64,000 bases of DNA from Polytrichum commune (GCA_950295325.1 OX485804.1:27282001-27346000); one strand, 5' to 3'. Positions 50,013 through 63,051 are shown, counted from the stretch's first letter. Program-made: numbers and translations. The notes: a model not told the origin generated them from the sequence alone.

Positions 50013-51617
50013 TGCACAAATTCACAAGCACACGGGAACACTCCTAAGTAATGTTAATTTATGTATACTGTTCTACTTTAGGCTGAATATGTCTGAAGTG
50101 GTACTGTTGTGGGCGTTGTGATTCACCAAAGTAGCTTGCTTTTGCTCAGAGCAGTTGTGGTTTTTAGTGCTTTGGTGAAAATCCCTTGGCAATATTGGTT
50201 TCTTTTTACTTCATGCATCAAAACCTGATTAATTGTTGGTGACATAACAACTACTAGTGATGTTGATCCACAAGATGGGTGTTTTTGCCTAGCCTGTCCA
50301 CTTGTGCATGAAAAGTATTTGCACTAATACTAGTCAGGACAGGGTCAGGACCAGTACAATATAATTCAGTGATTTGTGATTGTACATGTAGTACATTAAG
50401 TATGCATACTTTGTGGCTGGAGCTAGGAACCAGGAAGGAAATAAACTTGCAACCTGCCAGCCCTGATCGATTTCACCTTCAGGGACCACTCTGTTTTTTT
50501 TCTAGATAATTTGTCTTGGGACACCAGGCCGGCAGGCTGCGCTCTGATCCTAGATGCTGCTAATTCGACTATTGCTGAACCAGGTTAAATGATGGCAAGC
50601 TTTACATGCCAACTAATACTCTTTCCAAGCAATCCAATAACTTGCGCACCTGTATCTTGTTTACTGATTGTTAAACCGTTTTTTTTTCCAATTTGCAACC
50701 GTTTCTTTTCCAATTTGCAAGAAACACATTAACATTTGTAGAGGATTATGGGCATTGACTCAGCAGACCTAAATGGATGTTGGTAGGGCGGGTATCCAAA
50801 ATCTCATGCGTATGACTTAATTGTTCCATAGAAATGGTTTCAAAGTCCTTGAGATAATCCTTAGGTATTAGCTAAATAACCTACAACAGCATTGCATGCC
50901 TGTCCGGTTTTAAGAATACCAAATGACGTGTGCACAGTTGGAAGCACATCCACTTTTGCAAAAGGCTTCTAGATAGTAGGTACAGAGTGAAAATTTCAGA
51001 AAAGGTTAGACAATGAGACATACCGTCATCCTCAGGGCCCATTGGTGGTTCACACTCTCTCGGTTTGTCGACGTGGTGATGCAGGTGATCCGGCAGGACT
51101 TGGCAGAAGGCGCTCGACCCAGCTAGCCTTGGTCTTGCAAGTTATAAAGAGCACCCAGTTACTCTCGCAAGCTATCTTGCCACTCCAGTTTCTACGCCTC
51201 CCCTACGCCTTCCCTCACTAGTTTCTGCTCCTTCTTGTTCCAGGGTGCTGCTCTTGGATCTACTTGCCGAGCGCTTTGAGGTATTGTAAAAACATTCCGA
51301 CAACTGCATGTAGACGACGACTCCCTATTTCCTGAGTTTTTGCAAGTTTTGTTCTCTCGCGACCTTGTTTTGTGTTCATTCTTTGCGACGGGGTGGGGGT
51401 TTCATTGTATATGTCCGTAAGGTTCTTGTGGCTCGAATACATTGCTTCCACTTCGAGATAGTTTGTGTGTGAAGTTTCTTGGTTGTGGTATCAGCGGTTG
51501 CGCCCATCCTTATAGGAGTTGAGGTTATGAAGCTCTTCTACTTGTGCTCGACCGATTCTAATTTGTTGAGACGTTGTTTTTTTTTCCTTCCGTTTTTTGT
51601 TCTCGCCACATTAGTGC

Positions 51618-51632
51618 ATGGCGTCAAATTGA
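51618..51632 (+). other. Upstream mini-ORF, in frame with the next gene
   Basis: ATG GCG TCA AAT TGA, five codons, in the same frame as the start at 51657 and only 24 bases ahead of it. The intervening frame reads HPVPLEGF. Either it is a regulatory upstream ORF, or the original start codon lay here and the TGA is a nonsense change or sequence error. Confidence 0.6.
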
Positions 51633-51656
51633 CATCCGGTGCCGCTTGAAGGGTTT

Positions 51657-53441
51657 ATGCTGCAGATGGAAATGCGTGCAGCGCAATCCTCCAACATTGA
51701 CATGACCGGGCCAGAGCATATTGTAATGGCTGCTTTTTCCGACCACATCGAAGGCATGGGGTTAAATCACCCGACACCTCATCTCTTGCAGGTGCCGAGC
51801 GTCATGCAGGATGCTTATGTGATACAGAATACAATAGAAGAGCTCGACGAAAGCGACTATCGAGAGAAAGACCTTCCACAGTTCCTCATGCTGCTTAGTA
51901 TGACTTGCAACATACTCCAAGGGTTCCTCCAGTACATCAAAAAGGGAACAAAGTTTCTCAAGGGACGGGCCTACTGCAGTGATTGTGGAGTGGTCCTACT
52001 AAGTCACCAGGATGAGCAAGACTTGGTCGATGAACAGCTGCTTGGCGTTTTGCCTGACGAACCTATACCATATTAGTGAGTTTCCGTCATTCCTTTGCAA
52101 ATTGCATGTGGTCTTCATTCCGCTTAATCTCTAAGTATTAATTCAGCTTAATTCAGCTTAATTCAGCTTAATTCAGCTGCATGCTGATCAATATTCTATC
52201 TCTTCCCTATGACTGATGAGGTTTCTGACGTTTGCGATGTCCCGGGATGGCAATTTTCCCCTTCAAAACAGCTGACTCTACTTCACTTTCAATGCTTCAT
52301 ATGAATAGACGAGTTGTTATTTTACAAAGGGGAGCAACAATATTACTTGGAAAGATGAGAGGGCATTGAGAGAAATCTATTGGTACCATTTGTGCTTGAC
52401 TTTGAGAAAATTTACACCTCCAAATGTAGACGTGAACTTTAGAACATATGAATAACCAAAAGCAATGTTTCAGAGCCCGGATTCTTGCTTGACTTGATTT
52501 GTAGGATTTTCCTGCTTTCTAATTTCTAAATGAAGTATAAGACCTAAGTGTTTTCATGTCAAAGAGTCGAGTTTAATTGAGGTTCCATGTGTTCCCGCAG
52601 TGCCCGGAGATTCATAGGCCAAATAGATTTCGAAAACCAAATCCGGGCGTGCTTCCACGAAATACTGAGGATAACATTGGATTCCAGGAACATGCTCATC
52701 GACATTCACATTGCAGAGGCTGCGGGACGTCTACAACCGAACCTTCGCCGTGCTGCATCCGCAACTTCAATAAGCGGTATCTCAGATGCAAGAGAGGATG
52801 CTTACAACAGCGATGCAGGAGGTCCTACTAATACCCGTGCCCGCGCTAGAAGGTCCTCCACTCGTTCGACTAGGCGCAAGAACAGACAGAGAACCTCCAC
52901 TCCTTCGACTCGGCGCAACAACAGACAGAGTACCTGGAGGATTAATCCCGGCCACCTCATCGAAGTTGACGTAGATGACGCGGGTACGCACTTAAACTTC
53001 TTTTTTCCAATTATAGAAAGTGATGAAAAATATGTTTACAAATCTTTCGAATACTCGTGATGACTACCAGGTGATTATTGCGTTGGAGAACACACAAGCA
53101 TATGCCGTTGAAAAACTGGACCCTTAATATATACATATTACCTTGGTGCCCAAAGGCGTTCAAGAAATTTTGTTGTTTCCTTTGCTCCCCCCCCCCAAAA
53201 AGAAAAAAAAGAAAAAAAAGGAAAAGGATATTCTTTCTTATGTAATCAAGACTATTTGCAAAAAGTGTCGTGATCATATATTACAGAAGTGGAAGTCGCA
53301 AGTGCAACATCGATGGACTCCACTCTCGACATTCGTGGTGAAATATGTGGACACTGTCAGGTCACCCGGACTTTAGCAAATCGCGCTGGATCCTCCGGCG
53401 AAGGGAGCGGCAGAGACGACGACGCCGGAGGTACTTATTGA
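51657..53441 (+). CDS. Unrecognised three-exon gene, 318 aa, two CxxC motifs
   Basis: Exons 51657-52075, 52601-52983 and 53287-53441. The first frame would stop at TAG (52074-52076), but the GTGAGT donor begins inside that stop, and splicing to CCCGCAG/T restores a long open frame. The second splice (GACGCGG/GTACGC to TTACAG/AAG) also joins in frame and runs to a TGA. Residues 1-139: GPEHIVMAAFSDHIEGMG, LQVPSVMQDAYVIQN, an acidic stretch, then CSDC (107-110). Middle: ARRFIGQIDFENQIRACF, LDSRNMLIDIHIAEAAG, followed by a basic R/S/T repeat (two copies of an STRRKNRQR-like unit). C-terminus: GEICGHCQVTRTLANRAG (Cys 288 and 291) and an acidic Gly/Ser tail. No family recognised. The CxxC pairs could bind zinc. 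Its upstream region is duplicated at 60.4-64 kb. Confidence 0.55.
52140..52178. repeat. 10-bp minisatellite in intron 1
   Basis: Nearly four perfect units of attcagctta shortly after the first donor site of the gene at 51.7-53.4 kb. Recent slippage; no effect on the splice sites. Confidence 0.9.
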
Positions 53442-53515
53442 ATACATGTAGAGTGTTGTCTAGTTCGATCTAAAAAATAAAAATAAAAATAAAATCTTGG
53501 AATTAGCAGTCTCTA

Positions 53516-53657
53516 CACTAATGCATTTTGACTGCGTTAATGCCAACTTATTGAACACAATAATGTCACAAATATGACACTTTCTCTCAGTGGAAACTAA
53601 GAATGTCATAAAGTTGACAAACGAATATGACATTATATCTAGTGGATTCCAGTAGTG
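53516..53657. mobile_element. 142-bp MITE-like element with CACTA-like ends, copy 2
   Basis: Starts CACTAATGC and ends CCAGTAGTG. Same length and interior as the copy at 48194-48335. It lies just downstream of the 51.7-53.4 kb gene, where it may have supplied part of the 3' UTR. Confidence 0.65.
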
Positions 53658-55974
53658 GCATCCACGTGTAGTTTCCGCAGTGCTGAGGACTGTGCTGAAT
53701 CCAATGCGGGAATTAGTTTTCGGCAATCAAAGTGGTGAACTCCGCGGTAGTTAATCATCACTCACATACATAATAATATCAAATCAATCCCTAAAGTTCA
53801 CCACCCTCTCTCCCTGCAACAAAATAGGAAGATGGGTGGGGGGTGTACCACTTATAATTTGATCAGGGCCCTTGTGAGCGTTCAAGGAAGAATCTACTTC
53901 TGTACTATTGTCGACATTACTTAAATTTACTCTGTGCCAAGTCTACATTACATGCTGCCTTGGTACTCAACTTGGTTGTGTTTTTCCTGCAGTGAACCTC
54001 ATCATCGACATCTGAGTCCCTGGACTACTCCAGATACATGACAGCTCCAGATTCCACTCCATGCAAACTCCGCATAACAGCTAGCTAGCTTGCTTGCTCC
54101 AGATTAGTCAACTAAATGGTTCTACAGGCTTCATCTCTCTAGTTTTCCTTCAATGTTTCTGTACTGCTACTACTCTTGCCCTACACGAAACATTATTTTT
54201 GTAAAGAGTAGCTAGTATGTTGCTTTTGATAATCCCTGCTAGCTGTTGCTTGGGGGAACTGAATCAGTTTCCAGAGGAGTAGATTAGTTGGGCACCATAT
54301 TTTCCATCATCCTGTGAACAATTGCAACTATCTCCGTGTACGTTGTCTGTTTCAAATAGAATATTAGTAGAAACCTCGGTGTCAATGATACTCTGAATTT
54401 AATTGAGCCAAGGTTGATCACACTGATATTCCACATCTCACCATGTGGGCCAAACGTCTATGCATGAAACCCTTTGGGGACTAAATTGTTGTCTCCATCA
54501 AAATGTGTAGATGCCTCAACATCTGTTTCATGTGCAATATAGAGATTTCTTCTCTGCACAGAGTTGTATTTATTTGTAATATGTATGCACATGTCCATAT
54601 ATGCAACCTGGTTGTCCCACATGCAACAACAACAAATAACCTGTTGCATATCTTTCGGAGCTGACTACTATGACATCCAGAATGCCAAAACTTTCATTTG
54701 TTTCAACTTCTGCCTGCTCGAGTTTAGATTTGAGAAGGAGATTGGAGTTTCATGTTGGACTACTTACAAAAAGGTAACATTCCTCTTGGATGAAAATGTA
54801 ACCATCCATGTGATAATGTGTAATTAACAGGTTAGATATATTAGCAACCTGCCTAATACATTAATACATATCCAATGGCAGCAAAGCTCTCTACTGCAAA
54901 TGTGTTTTCAGGATGGAGACCTGCCGCATGAATGAATGTTTTTCATCCATGAAAAATGAGGTGCAAACGTGACCTATTTTGTGAGATTCTATTGTTGGCA
55001 CCATGCTAGCCACCCACGACACAACTATTCACTCAACATGTTGGGTGAAGCACACTTTATTCCACCCAGAAGAATTTAGATATGAATATTTGCCCACATG
55101 TAGTTCCTGGCCGTTTCTTTCAACTTGATCCCTCTATATATTTTCTTAGTTGGGCTATCATCGAATAGATTTTGCTCCCCATTGATCTACTTCCAGGTCC
55201 TCTTAACCTTCACTTTTCCTTGGGTGCACACTTTATTCCAATGAACTTAGAAATTTTATACCACTCATGATGGTAAGGGTATTTGAGTCCAAGTCTATTG
55301 CCGATATTTGTTCAAGCAATCAGTTGAATCTAGAAGCCAATTTCATATCAAGATTCAAAGACATGGGAAGTAAAATTTGTTCATTGTAACAAATTTTGAG
55401 GAGATCCAATGGTCACAAAGTTTGAGTATATAAGTTATGATAGTTACAAATAAAAATAGAAGCAAATGAAATGTTCTAATATTACATTGTCAAAAAAATA
55501 TTCAAGGTCATCGTTCGACGCGTCCTGAAATGGACCGAGGAGCAACTCTCTAGTCTCTAGTAGGGTGCACGTAGTGAAACCAAAGAACCCCAAGAAGGGT
55601 ATAGCAAGACCTAAGCATGAACATCCACTAAGCCAACTTATATGGAGATATGATATTCCATGAAATCTTGGAAATGAAACAATTTAAAATACAACAAGTT
55701 GCTAGCTCCCCACAATGCGGACTCAAACTTGTTGATGATGATATTTTTGAATAGCCAAAGGAATCAACAACTGTTAGATTGCATGTTTGATGCACTTAGA
55801 AGTTACAAATATAAACGTCCGTTTAAGAAGATATTATGCACACATACCTTTTGCCACAATGGTTTGCTCACCCACTTCTAGCACCTCACCTATATATGTT
55901 TATTTCTATGTGAGACTTTTGAGCGATTATAATCCATTGAATTCATCTTTGAGCAGTCAAAAATGTCATTGGAT
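53658..55974. other. Spacer, no supported gene
   Basis: AT-rich sequence. Open frames lack motifs and partners. At about 55562-55605 a short inverted piece of the retroposon-like 3' end family is present (ending at accccaagaagggt). Confidence 0.5.
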
Positions 55975-56270
55975 CAATTTGACTTCAATTTCTACTACCA
56001 AGTTCACAAAAATAAACATGTAAATGTGAAAGAGGTACTTGGAAACAAGCACAGGGCAGATGATTATGATACAAGGACTGAGCTTGACACTGAAACGATG
56101 TGATATGTCTTGATAATTTATGTGCCCTGCACATATCTTATGATGACACTAGATTTTTCTGATAGCCCGTCATTACAACTGGCCAAAAACTTTCAAACCT
56201 TGGGAGTCAAACCAAAGCCAACACTCAAATGTGAAAGTCTAAGTTACTGCTTGATTAGCAATGCATTCAA
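55975..56270 (+). repeat. Dispersed repeat, partner at 43500-43775
   Basis: See the partner entry. Same orientation, moderately diverged. Confidence 0.65.
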
Positions 56271-56645
56271 TTCATGCTTCATACATGATTCAAAATCAAA
56301 GCAACCTTTCGATTGGCATCGCGAGAGGATCCTGTCCCCCTTGAGTAAAGTCTAAAGAGTTTGGCTTCCTTTTAAAGGGACCGCCTTAGGATAATATTAT
56401 CGAAGATAGCCTGCCTCTTGGAGCCTTTGAAAAATTTATCCCCAGCATATTCTAGCGTATTCAAGAAGCCAAAACCAAATACTTCGCTTCATCTTATTGG
56501 CATCCCATCTGTCGTTGATGTAAAGCTTGACACTATGACATTGTGGAGTGGCCACAACCTCCTAAATCATAGATGAACTTTAAGATTATATACAACAATA
56601 GGGCGTTTGATGTTGGCTTAGTGTTATTCATGCTTAGAATGTTCA

Positions 56646-56775
56646 CCCCTATTGGGGTTGTGTGGTTCCACTGGGTGCACCTAAGAGAGTTATTTTGCTC
56701 TTTTCTTCGGGTCCCGTGAATTTATATGTTTTTAGCACTAAAAAGAATCTTTTACATTTATCTCCTCCCCCCACT
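56646..56775 (+). repeat. Retroposon-like 3' end family, copy
   Basis: Contains ttggggttgtgtggttccac, tgggtgcacc, ctcttttctt, gggtcccgtg and a T/A-rich end in family order. Confidence 0.6.
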
Positions 56776-57109
56776 ATATATATACATAATCACAATATGA
56801 ACCATTTGGACTGAACGGAATGAACTCTAACACTTTTTAACATTAAAAAGTGCAATGGTAAGAAGGTGAACCAAACCATTTGGTAAAGCCTTGAACTGGT
56901 GTTTGTGAGGGTGGCTTGGATTGGGTTAAGACCACTAAGATTGCAGAAGAAGCCAAAACTACAAAGAGATGATGAACAAGTTCAACAAGTTTGGGTGTAG
57001 CAACTACTAGCAACCTTCAAACTCCAAAACATCTTGGAACATTCCGCATGAACCTATGTTGGTTAACTTTTAATTGATCATCTTCAGGGCATGTTTACTA
57101 GGTGTGTTT

Positions 57110-57245
57110 TATGCTTCTTGGGGTTGTGTGGTTTCACCGCTTACCTCTAGAAAGTTCAACCCCTTTCTCTACACCGTATCATGGCGATCTTGTGTGTTTT
57201 TTAACAATGTAATGAAGATGTCATTTGTCTCAAAAAAATAAACCA
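57110..57245 (+). repeat. Retroposon-like 3' end family, most complete copy
   Basis: Starts at cttcttggggttgtgtggtt and ends in tcatttgtctcaaaaaaata, giving the clearest A-rich tail in the family. About 135 bp long. Confidence 0.65.
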
Positions 57246-57766
57246 AAATCAAAGCATTATGTTCTAGAAGTCTTGAACTTCACCCGGTTCATGTGTAACT
57301 AGGTGCAAGCACGGTAAAGTGGACAAGTCTTGATTTGAACAACACTTTGTTATTAAGTTTAGGCCTTTGTCAAATAAATTATGGTCTTAATATACCTTAA
57401 CACTTTTTTGGCCCACTTTACCATGCTTGCACCCAACTAGTAGCCGGTTCTTCTCATTCATTGGTGGAAGGATATTCTCTTTCAATTCTAGATTCAAGAA
57501 TAAAGTTTCAAGAATCAAGGTTCTTGATTAAACATCATGAAAGCCGAGCATAGTTAAGTGATAAACTCTCAATAGTCAACAACTTATGATAGTTGCGTAT
57601 CTTGAGACACAAAGCCCTTTAAGCTCTTCAATCTACCAAGAATCAAATGAAGAAGTCTTATGGAGAACCCCAATGAAATCATTCATAGAATATGTGGATT
57701 CCATAAAACTAATTGCATTTGCATTTGAACTTGAGTAGTCTATTTAACTTCTAAGAACTTCAAGGA

Positions 57767-58128
57767 GGGCCCGGGATGGCAACACCTTAGCAACTATTGT
57801 ATAATAAGGGGTCATCAACAAAATATTTAAGGCTCTGACAAATTATAATACTTGTCCATAACAAAGTATGAAAGCTTTATATAATAAAAATATCAAATGA
57901 AAACTAAAGGTATAATAAGGCATAATGAGATATAATAAGACACAAAATACCATGTTCTTATCTAATGAGGGTTTTGAAAAGTCTTATTATATCCTAAGAC
58001 CCATGGATGATAAATTTCCTTATTGTGTCGTTCTTATTCATCGCCCATGGCAAATACGGAAATTGAATATTATGTCAAATAAGATATCATTGGATTCCTC
58101 TTCTTGAGTTCTTTGCTATCTTGACCAA
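57767..58128 (+). repeat. Dispersed repeat, partner at 48474-48800
   Basis: See the partner entry. This copy is slightly longer and carries several extra AT-rich bases. Confidence 0.65.
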
Positions 58129-58926
58129 ATTCACAAGAAACAAGTACAACAATGAAAATAAATTGCGTGATAATGAAAGTCATTGCTCTGCCTTGGGATG
58201 GAAGGGAAAAGAAGTGATTACCTACGATCGATGGTTCCAATTGCATTAAAACCTAAGTCGGCTACTAAGACCAATGTGGAGGGAAAGTGGGTGATGGGAC
58301 CAATATAATTGAGTGTTGTCCTCCCGTATGGGTGCCTTGATGGTTAATGTGTGCCAAGGTGCTACCCATGTTGTCACATCAAATTTGAAATCACACTAAT
58401 CTTCGACCATCCATTACAAGCTAGTCTCATTTACTACCACTTTGTACTCTTGTACAGATAGGTATGTCTTAATATACTATAGTGAAATCGGTAAATCTTG
58501 GCTAAAAGGGATTTGTGATTGTTTGCACTGAGATTTACTAGAAATATAACAAAAGTTGCAATATGGCCGCTACCACAGAGGGCTCTCTGTTTTGGAAAAG
58601 ACCACACAATTTCCCTCCAATTCTGCCACGATATTAAGTCCCAGGTCTTGGTTGAGACTCACTACAACTGCATTCTGGCACTAAGTAAATTTGATGAAAT
58701 AGAGTGACCGTACCTTGACAACCTCTGGCTTGTTTTGGTTTGAAGAAAACTTATACCACAGGTGGTTCAAAGTCCATATGGTTGCATCACTAGATAGTTG
58801 AGATTTGAAGGGTTGTGAAGGGTTGTGCATAAAGATGTAATTTCTTGTAACTTTGTTTTGTATCAATGACATCACATTGTGCTTACATTTATGGTGAAGT
58901 CCTTGACACCTTCAATATGGCATTTT

Positions 58927-58947
58927 GGGGGGGGGGGGGGGGGGGGG
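58927..58947. repeat. Homopolymer run of 21 G
   Basis: Uninterrupted poly-G. Its length is likely uncertain. Confidence 0.9.
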
Positions 58948-59047
58948 CAACAAACTCCTCTATCATAAAACGAACTAGGAAAATAAGTTAGAACACTAGG
59001 TCGTCTAATGCAAGCTTAGTTAATCATGCTTCGTAGGTTGTCCAAAC

Positions 59048-59170
59048 GTCACCCCTGTTGCGGTTGTGTGGTATCATGAGGTGCACCAAGAGAGATGGAC
59101 CCCAATCTTTTTTTCCCACATCCCAGTGGCCTTGTATAGTGCTTGACAATGGATTTTTTTTTGGGTCTCA
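59048..59170 (+). repeat. Retroposon-like 3' end family, copy
   Basis: Carries cacccctgttgcggttgtgt, ggtgcacc, ccagtggccttg, acaatgga and a T-rich stretch in family order. Followed by AT-rich low-complexity DNA (about 59175-59240). Confidence 0.6.
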
Positions 59171-60539
59171 ATTATATATATATATATAATATGTTGGTAG
59201 AAATAATTATTTTTTTAAAAAAAAATTTTTTTAAAAAATTAGATAAGAGCTTGAATGATTTTAGCTAGACCTAAGCGTATGAGAGGCCCAAGTCCTCAAT
59301 CTAGGTGGCTGGGCCACCTTTTTATGACCCAAAACTTGTCTTTTGATTGAATGTTTCCATTTTAAATTTGATTGTATCAAAAGTGACTCATGAACTCATT
59401 CTTCAACAACACTTAATTTCATATTGGTTCTATGCCTCATCAAATATTCGGGTTCAAATACACAATATGGATGTCCTTGGATGTAGATACATTCTTTACA
59501 TTCTGATCATCAATAGCACATGTGAGTATATTTTGGTTTCTCCTTGATATACAATGATGTGCAATAAAGTTTCAAACCTACAAATTTTAAAAATATGATT
59601 TTAAGACTTCAATGGTGAGACTTGTAGATATTGTGTATGTAGGTTGTACACTGAGCCACTTGGCCATATAAGGTTTATAAATTGATCCAGATGTTGGATT
59701 TGATTTTTCCGATATTTCAAGGCTTGCTCTGTTGGGGCTCTATATTCTTTCAGGGGTCCACTACTTTTGGTTCACAATTAACACTAACCACTACACCCAC
59801 TACATCTTCAAAATTCCCAGTTCCAAACAGAAAATATGCAATTTACATCGAATGGCAAAATTAGTGCACCAAGCAAATAAAGAAGGCTCTGCCATTTGAC
59901 AGCTTGCTCCCAGCCTGCTATGATAATGAAAATGAAAATGAAAATGAAAAAACCTCATCAAGAACATATTATAGATTGGTGACTTGATTATAGGGCATAA
60001 TTAAGACATATATATTTTGATGTGGTCACTTTTCTCTTTGGACGCTAAACATTTCATGAGTGGTATATGACAAACTTGATTCTAACAACAGAGACCCAAA
60101 AAGACACCATGGGTTTATTTTTTAAAATAATTTTTATCTCTTTTGCAATCTTGTGTGCTCAAATGAAACCTTATCCCAATATGTGTCCACATAAGCCGGC
60201 CTGTACCCTTAGTGACATCTAACTATATTATGCCACGATTGAAGAGGTCTAGTTCCAAAAAACACTTGTCAGTTTCCAGGAGCTTTGGCAGAATAGTATA
60301 CGTATCCACAACTGGGCCACAAATCCAGTCTGATGTCAATAGGTACTTCATGCGTGTCAATAGAACAGGTCCAGTGAAAACAAGTGTCAATGAATTCTGG
60401 TAATTCAGGAAAATAGGCAGTACTTATAATACATGTGCTGTGATTATCCTAAACGTGGTTAGAACCATGTACGTCACTTCCATAACACTGATCAAATTGT
60501 TTACCCAGCCAGCTTCTTATCACCCAATGAACGGTGAGA

Positions 60540-60745
60540 ACCAGCTGCTAGTTACAGACGAACTGGTTAAGTTTGAGAAATGAGTGGTTGAATCTCAAGA
60601 CTTCATGAAAATTACCAATCATTTGAGAGGAAGTTATATATTTATAATACCCCAGTAAAGAAGAACCAAAAAATGTCAACATGCAACTCGTTGGACTTGG
60701 AAACACTCGGATCTTGACTGATGATGCCCAAAAATCTCCCCGGAT
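60540..60745 (+). repeat. Dispersed repeat, partner at 42500-42760
   Basis: See the partner entry. It interrupts segmental copy B relative to copy A. Confidence 0.6.
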
Positions 60746-62173
60746 GCTGTCATCAACACATGCATCACAGACGGAAGTCTTTCATGTTTCCTGTCCATGA
60801 TTGGGGAAGCTCAACGCCACCCCTGGTGCAACATGAGCATCCCCTTCAATATCCATCCAGGTTGCTTAGAAGTGGTAGTTTGGCTCCTACCCATCCAACA
60901 TGAGGCCTGGTTGCAAATCACAGGTTGGATGATGGTCACAAACTTGGAGACTTGATGTAGATAAATCATTTGCATGACCAGCCGGCTTTGAAGTGGAGCC
61001 TGACCTGAAACTTGAAGTTGGCCTCCCACAGGCCACTAAGAATCTCTGAAGATTAAGGCAAGAAGGCAGGCGAGTAACTGTACTGACACTAGGGCCCTCA
61101 TTACAACCGCCAACACACTGGGACCAGGGTGGGGCGCTTCACCGCGTGGATGGACCATTTCATATTTGCTTGCAGACAAAGGTGGTCATTGAAAAGTGGC
61201 TGGTATGTTTAAGGGGACTCCTTACAATCCCTTAAATTCTCCTGCCCGGCTGGCTATTGGGTCAGCATGAAATAAATTTGAGTCCCTAGCTACTCTAATT
61301 TACAAGTTGTTTGCTAATACTTGACATCTGCTCGGACAATGTTAAAATTTGAGCAATGATTGTGCAATATTGGTTTCACCCCCAAGATATGTTTCTTGTA
61401 CAAATGGTATGTAGGATAAAGAATTTCATTGTAGGTAGAAACTCAAATACTTTTGTTCATTTTATAGATTTGGAACCTTCAAATCCTCCTATTTACCATT
61501 TAGTTGACGTCCTTGATGTCATCTAGTTGGACAATGGCTAGCTGGACATGTGTCTGTACTGCACACCCTTAAACTCGAGCATAGCCGTATATCTTGGCCT
61601 GATGTGTGCAAACATGATTGCGCGTGTGACCCTTGAGAACTATTGGATGCCCATATTAAGAATGTAAAAAAGGTATTCTCTTTGGGGTCTATCCCAATTG
61701 ACCAGATACTACTATCATTGCAAAAATCTACAGCTTGATCATGATTGCATAAATCTATAGCACCGCGCATGCGTGACTTATTCATGACATAGAATGTCAG
61801 TCACACATAACCTGTGAATGTTCTAAGAGAAATGATGCAGAACTCATGGTTTACGCAACAGCCTTGAACCAAGTCTTACTTCTAATGCTATTACAACCAA
61901 ACTGCCTAGCCAGCAACCCCAATATAGTAAAAACACCAGCACCCTTCCCAACAATTTTCCCAACAAAAGGAAAGGTGACAACAGATCAAAGAGCTTGCAC
62001 AGGTTTGAAATGCACTTGAGTCATGTTAACTTAAGTTACATATCTTCCTTTTAAGTTGAGAAAGTCTGAAGTGATGTTCTGGGCATCATGAGTCACTAAA
62101 GTAGTTAATTCTCTGTAGTTCACAGAGTTAGCAGGTTTAGGCCACCGTTGCAAATGATTCATTCATTCATGCA

Positions 62174-62309
62174 CCTAATTAGTTCATTCATCAAGACCTT
62201 CTGATTAATTGAGGTGGACAGTGGTACTGATGGTGATACCACCTGATTAGTTCATTCATCAAGACCTTCTGATTAATTAAGGTGGACAGTGCTATTGATG
62301 GTGATACCA
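62174..62309. repeat. Tandem duplication, two units of 68 bp
   Basis: 62174-62241 and 62242-62309 differ at only about four positions. Absent as a duplicate in segmental copy A, so it arose after the segments split. Confidence 0.9.
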
Positions 62310-62435
62310 AAGATGGGTGTTTTCGTGTAGGTCTACTTGAGCATGACAAGCGTGTCTCACTAATACTGTCAAGTTCAGTACAAAATAGATCAGTAAGTTG
62401 TAACTGTACATGTACTCCACGCAGCAGCTGCAGCA

Positions 62436-62735
62436 GGGTATAGTATAAGTAGCCGGTCTTGAAAACGAGTGTATAGAAATTTTATTGTAAGAAGAACACC
62501 AAATGGCTACAGAAGGGTATAGTAGCCGGTATTGATGACGAGCAGGTAGATTTTTGATTGTTAGAGAACACCAAATGGGTCCCCAAGGGCATAGTACCCG
62601 GTCCTGATGGCGAGCAGGTCGGATTCTGATTGTAAGAAGAATACCAAATGGCTACAGAAGGGTATAGTAGCCGGTCTTGGCGACCCGGTAAATTTATGAT
62701 TGAAAGAATAATAAAAATGACGTGCACAGTACTGT
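62436..62735. repeat. Four tandem units of 71-79 bp
   Basis: Units begin near 62436, 62515, 62586 and 62660, each with gggtatagtagccggt (or a close variant), gacgagcaggt, ttgattgtaagaagaa and caccaaatgg. Not multiplied in segmental copy A. Confidence 0.88.
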
Positions 62736-63051
62736 TCCAAGCACAGCTACCGGCTTGCTAAAGGCTTCCTGCAGATTGTAGGTATCGAGGGGGCACCGAA
62801 GTAAGACGATTATACTTGCAGGTATAGAGTAAGCAGTAAGACTATACTGTCTTTCTCTAGGCGGCGTATTCATGTCTCACACTCTCACATTTTGCCGATT
62901 TGTCTTCTTGATGCAGTGTAGAGCTCTTAAGTCAAAGTTCTACGTTTTGGAAATTACGTACCACATCGAGTGAAGCTTCCAGTGTAGCTTTATATGTACG
63001 CATGATAAATTCTCCAAAGGCTGAATACGGTCGTTGCACCAACTTGGTTCG

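Larger units (their letters stand above)
48020..51460 (+). repeat. Segmental duplication, copy A (partner 60440-64000)
   Basis: Collinear blocks shared with 60.44-64.0 kb include gatcaaattgttt (48090 and 60490), cctggtgcaacatga (48338 and 60822), gctttgaagtggg (48905 and 60980), acaatcc with ctggcta (49120 and 61230), agatgggtgttttt (50273 and 62311), and gctatcttgccactcc with tgtatatgtccgtaagg near the end (51170-51425, against 63080 and 63950). It contains two insertions not in copy B: a CACTA-ended element (48194-48335) and a larger repeat (48474-48800). It runs into the leader of the gene at 51657. Confidence 0.8.
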
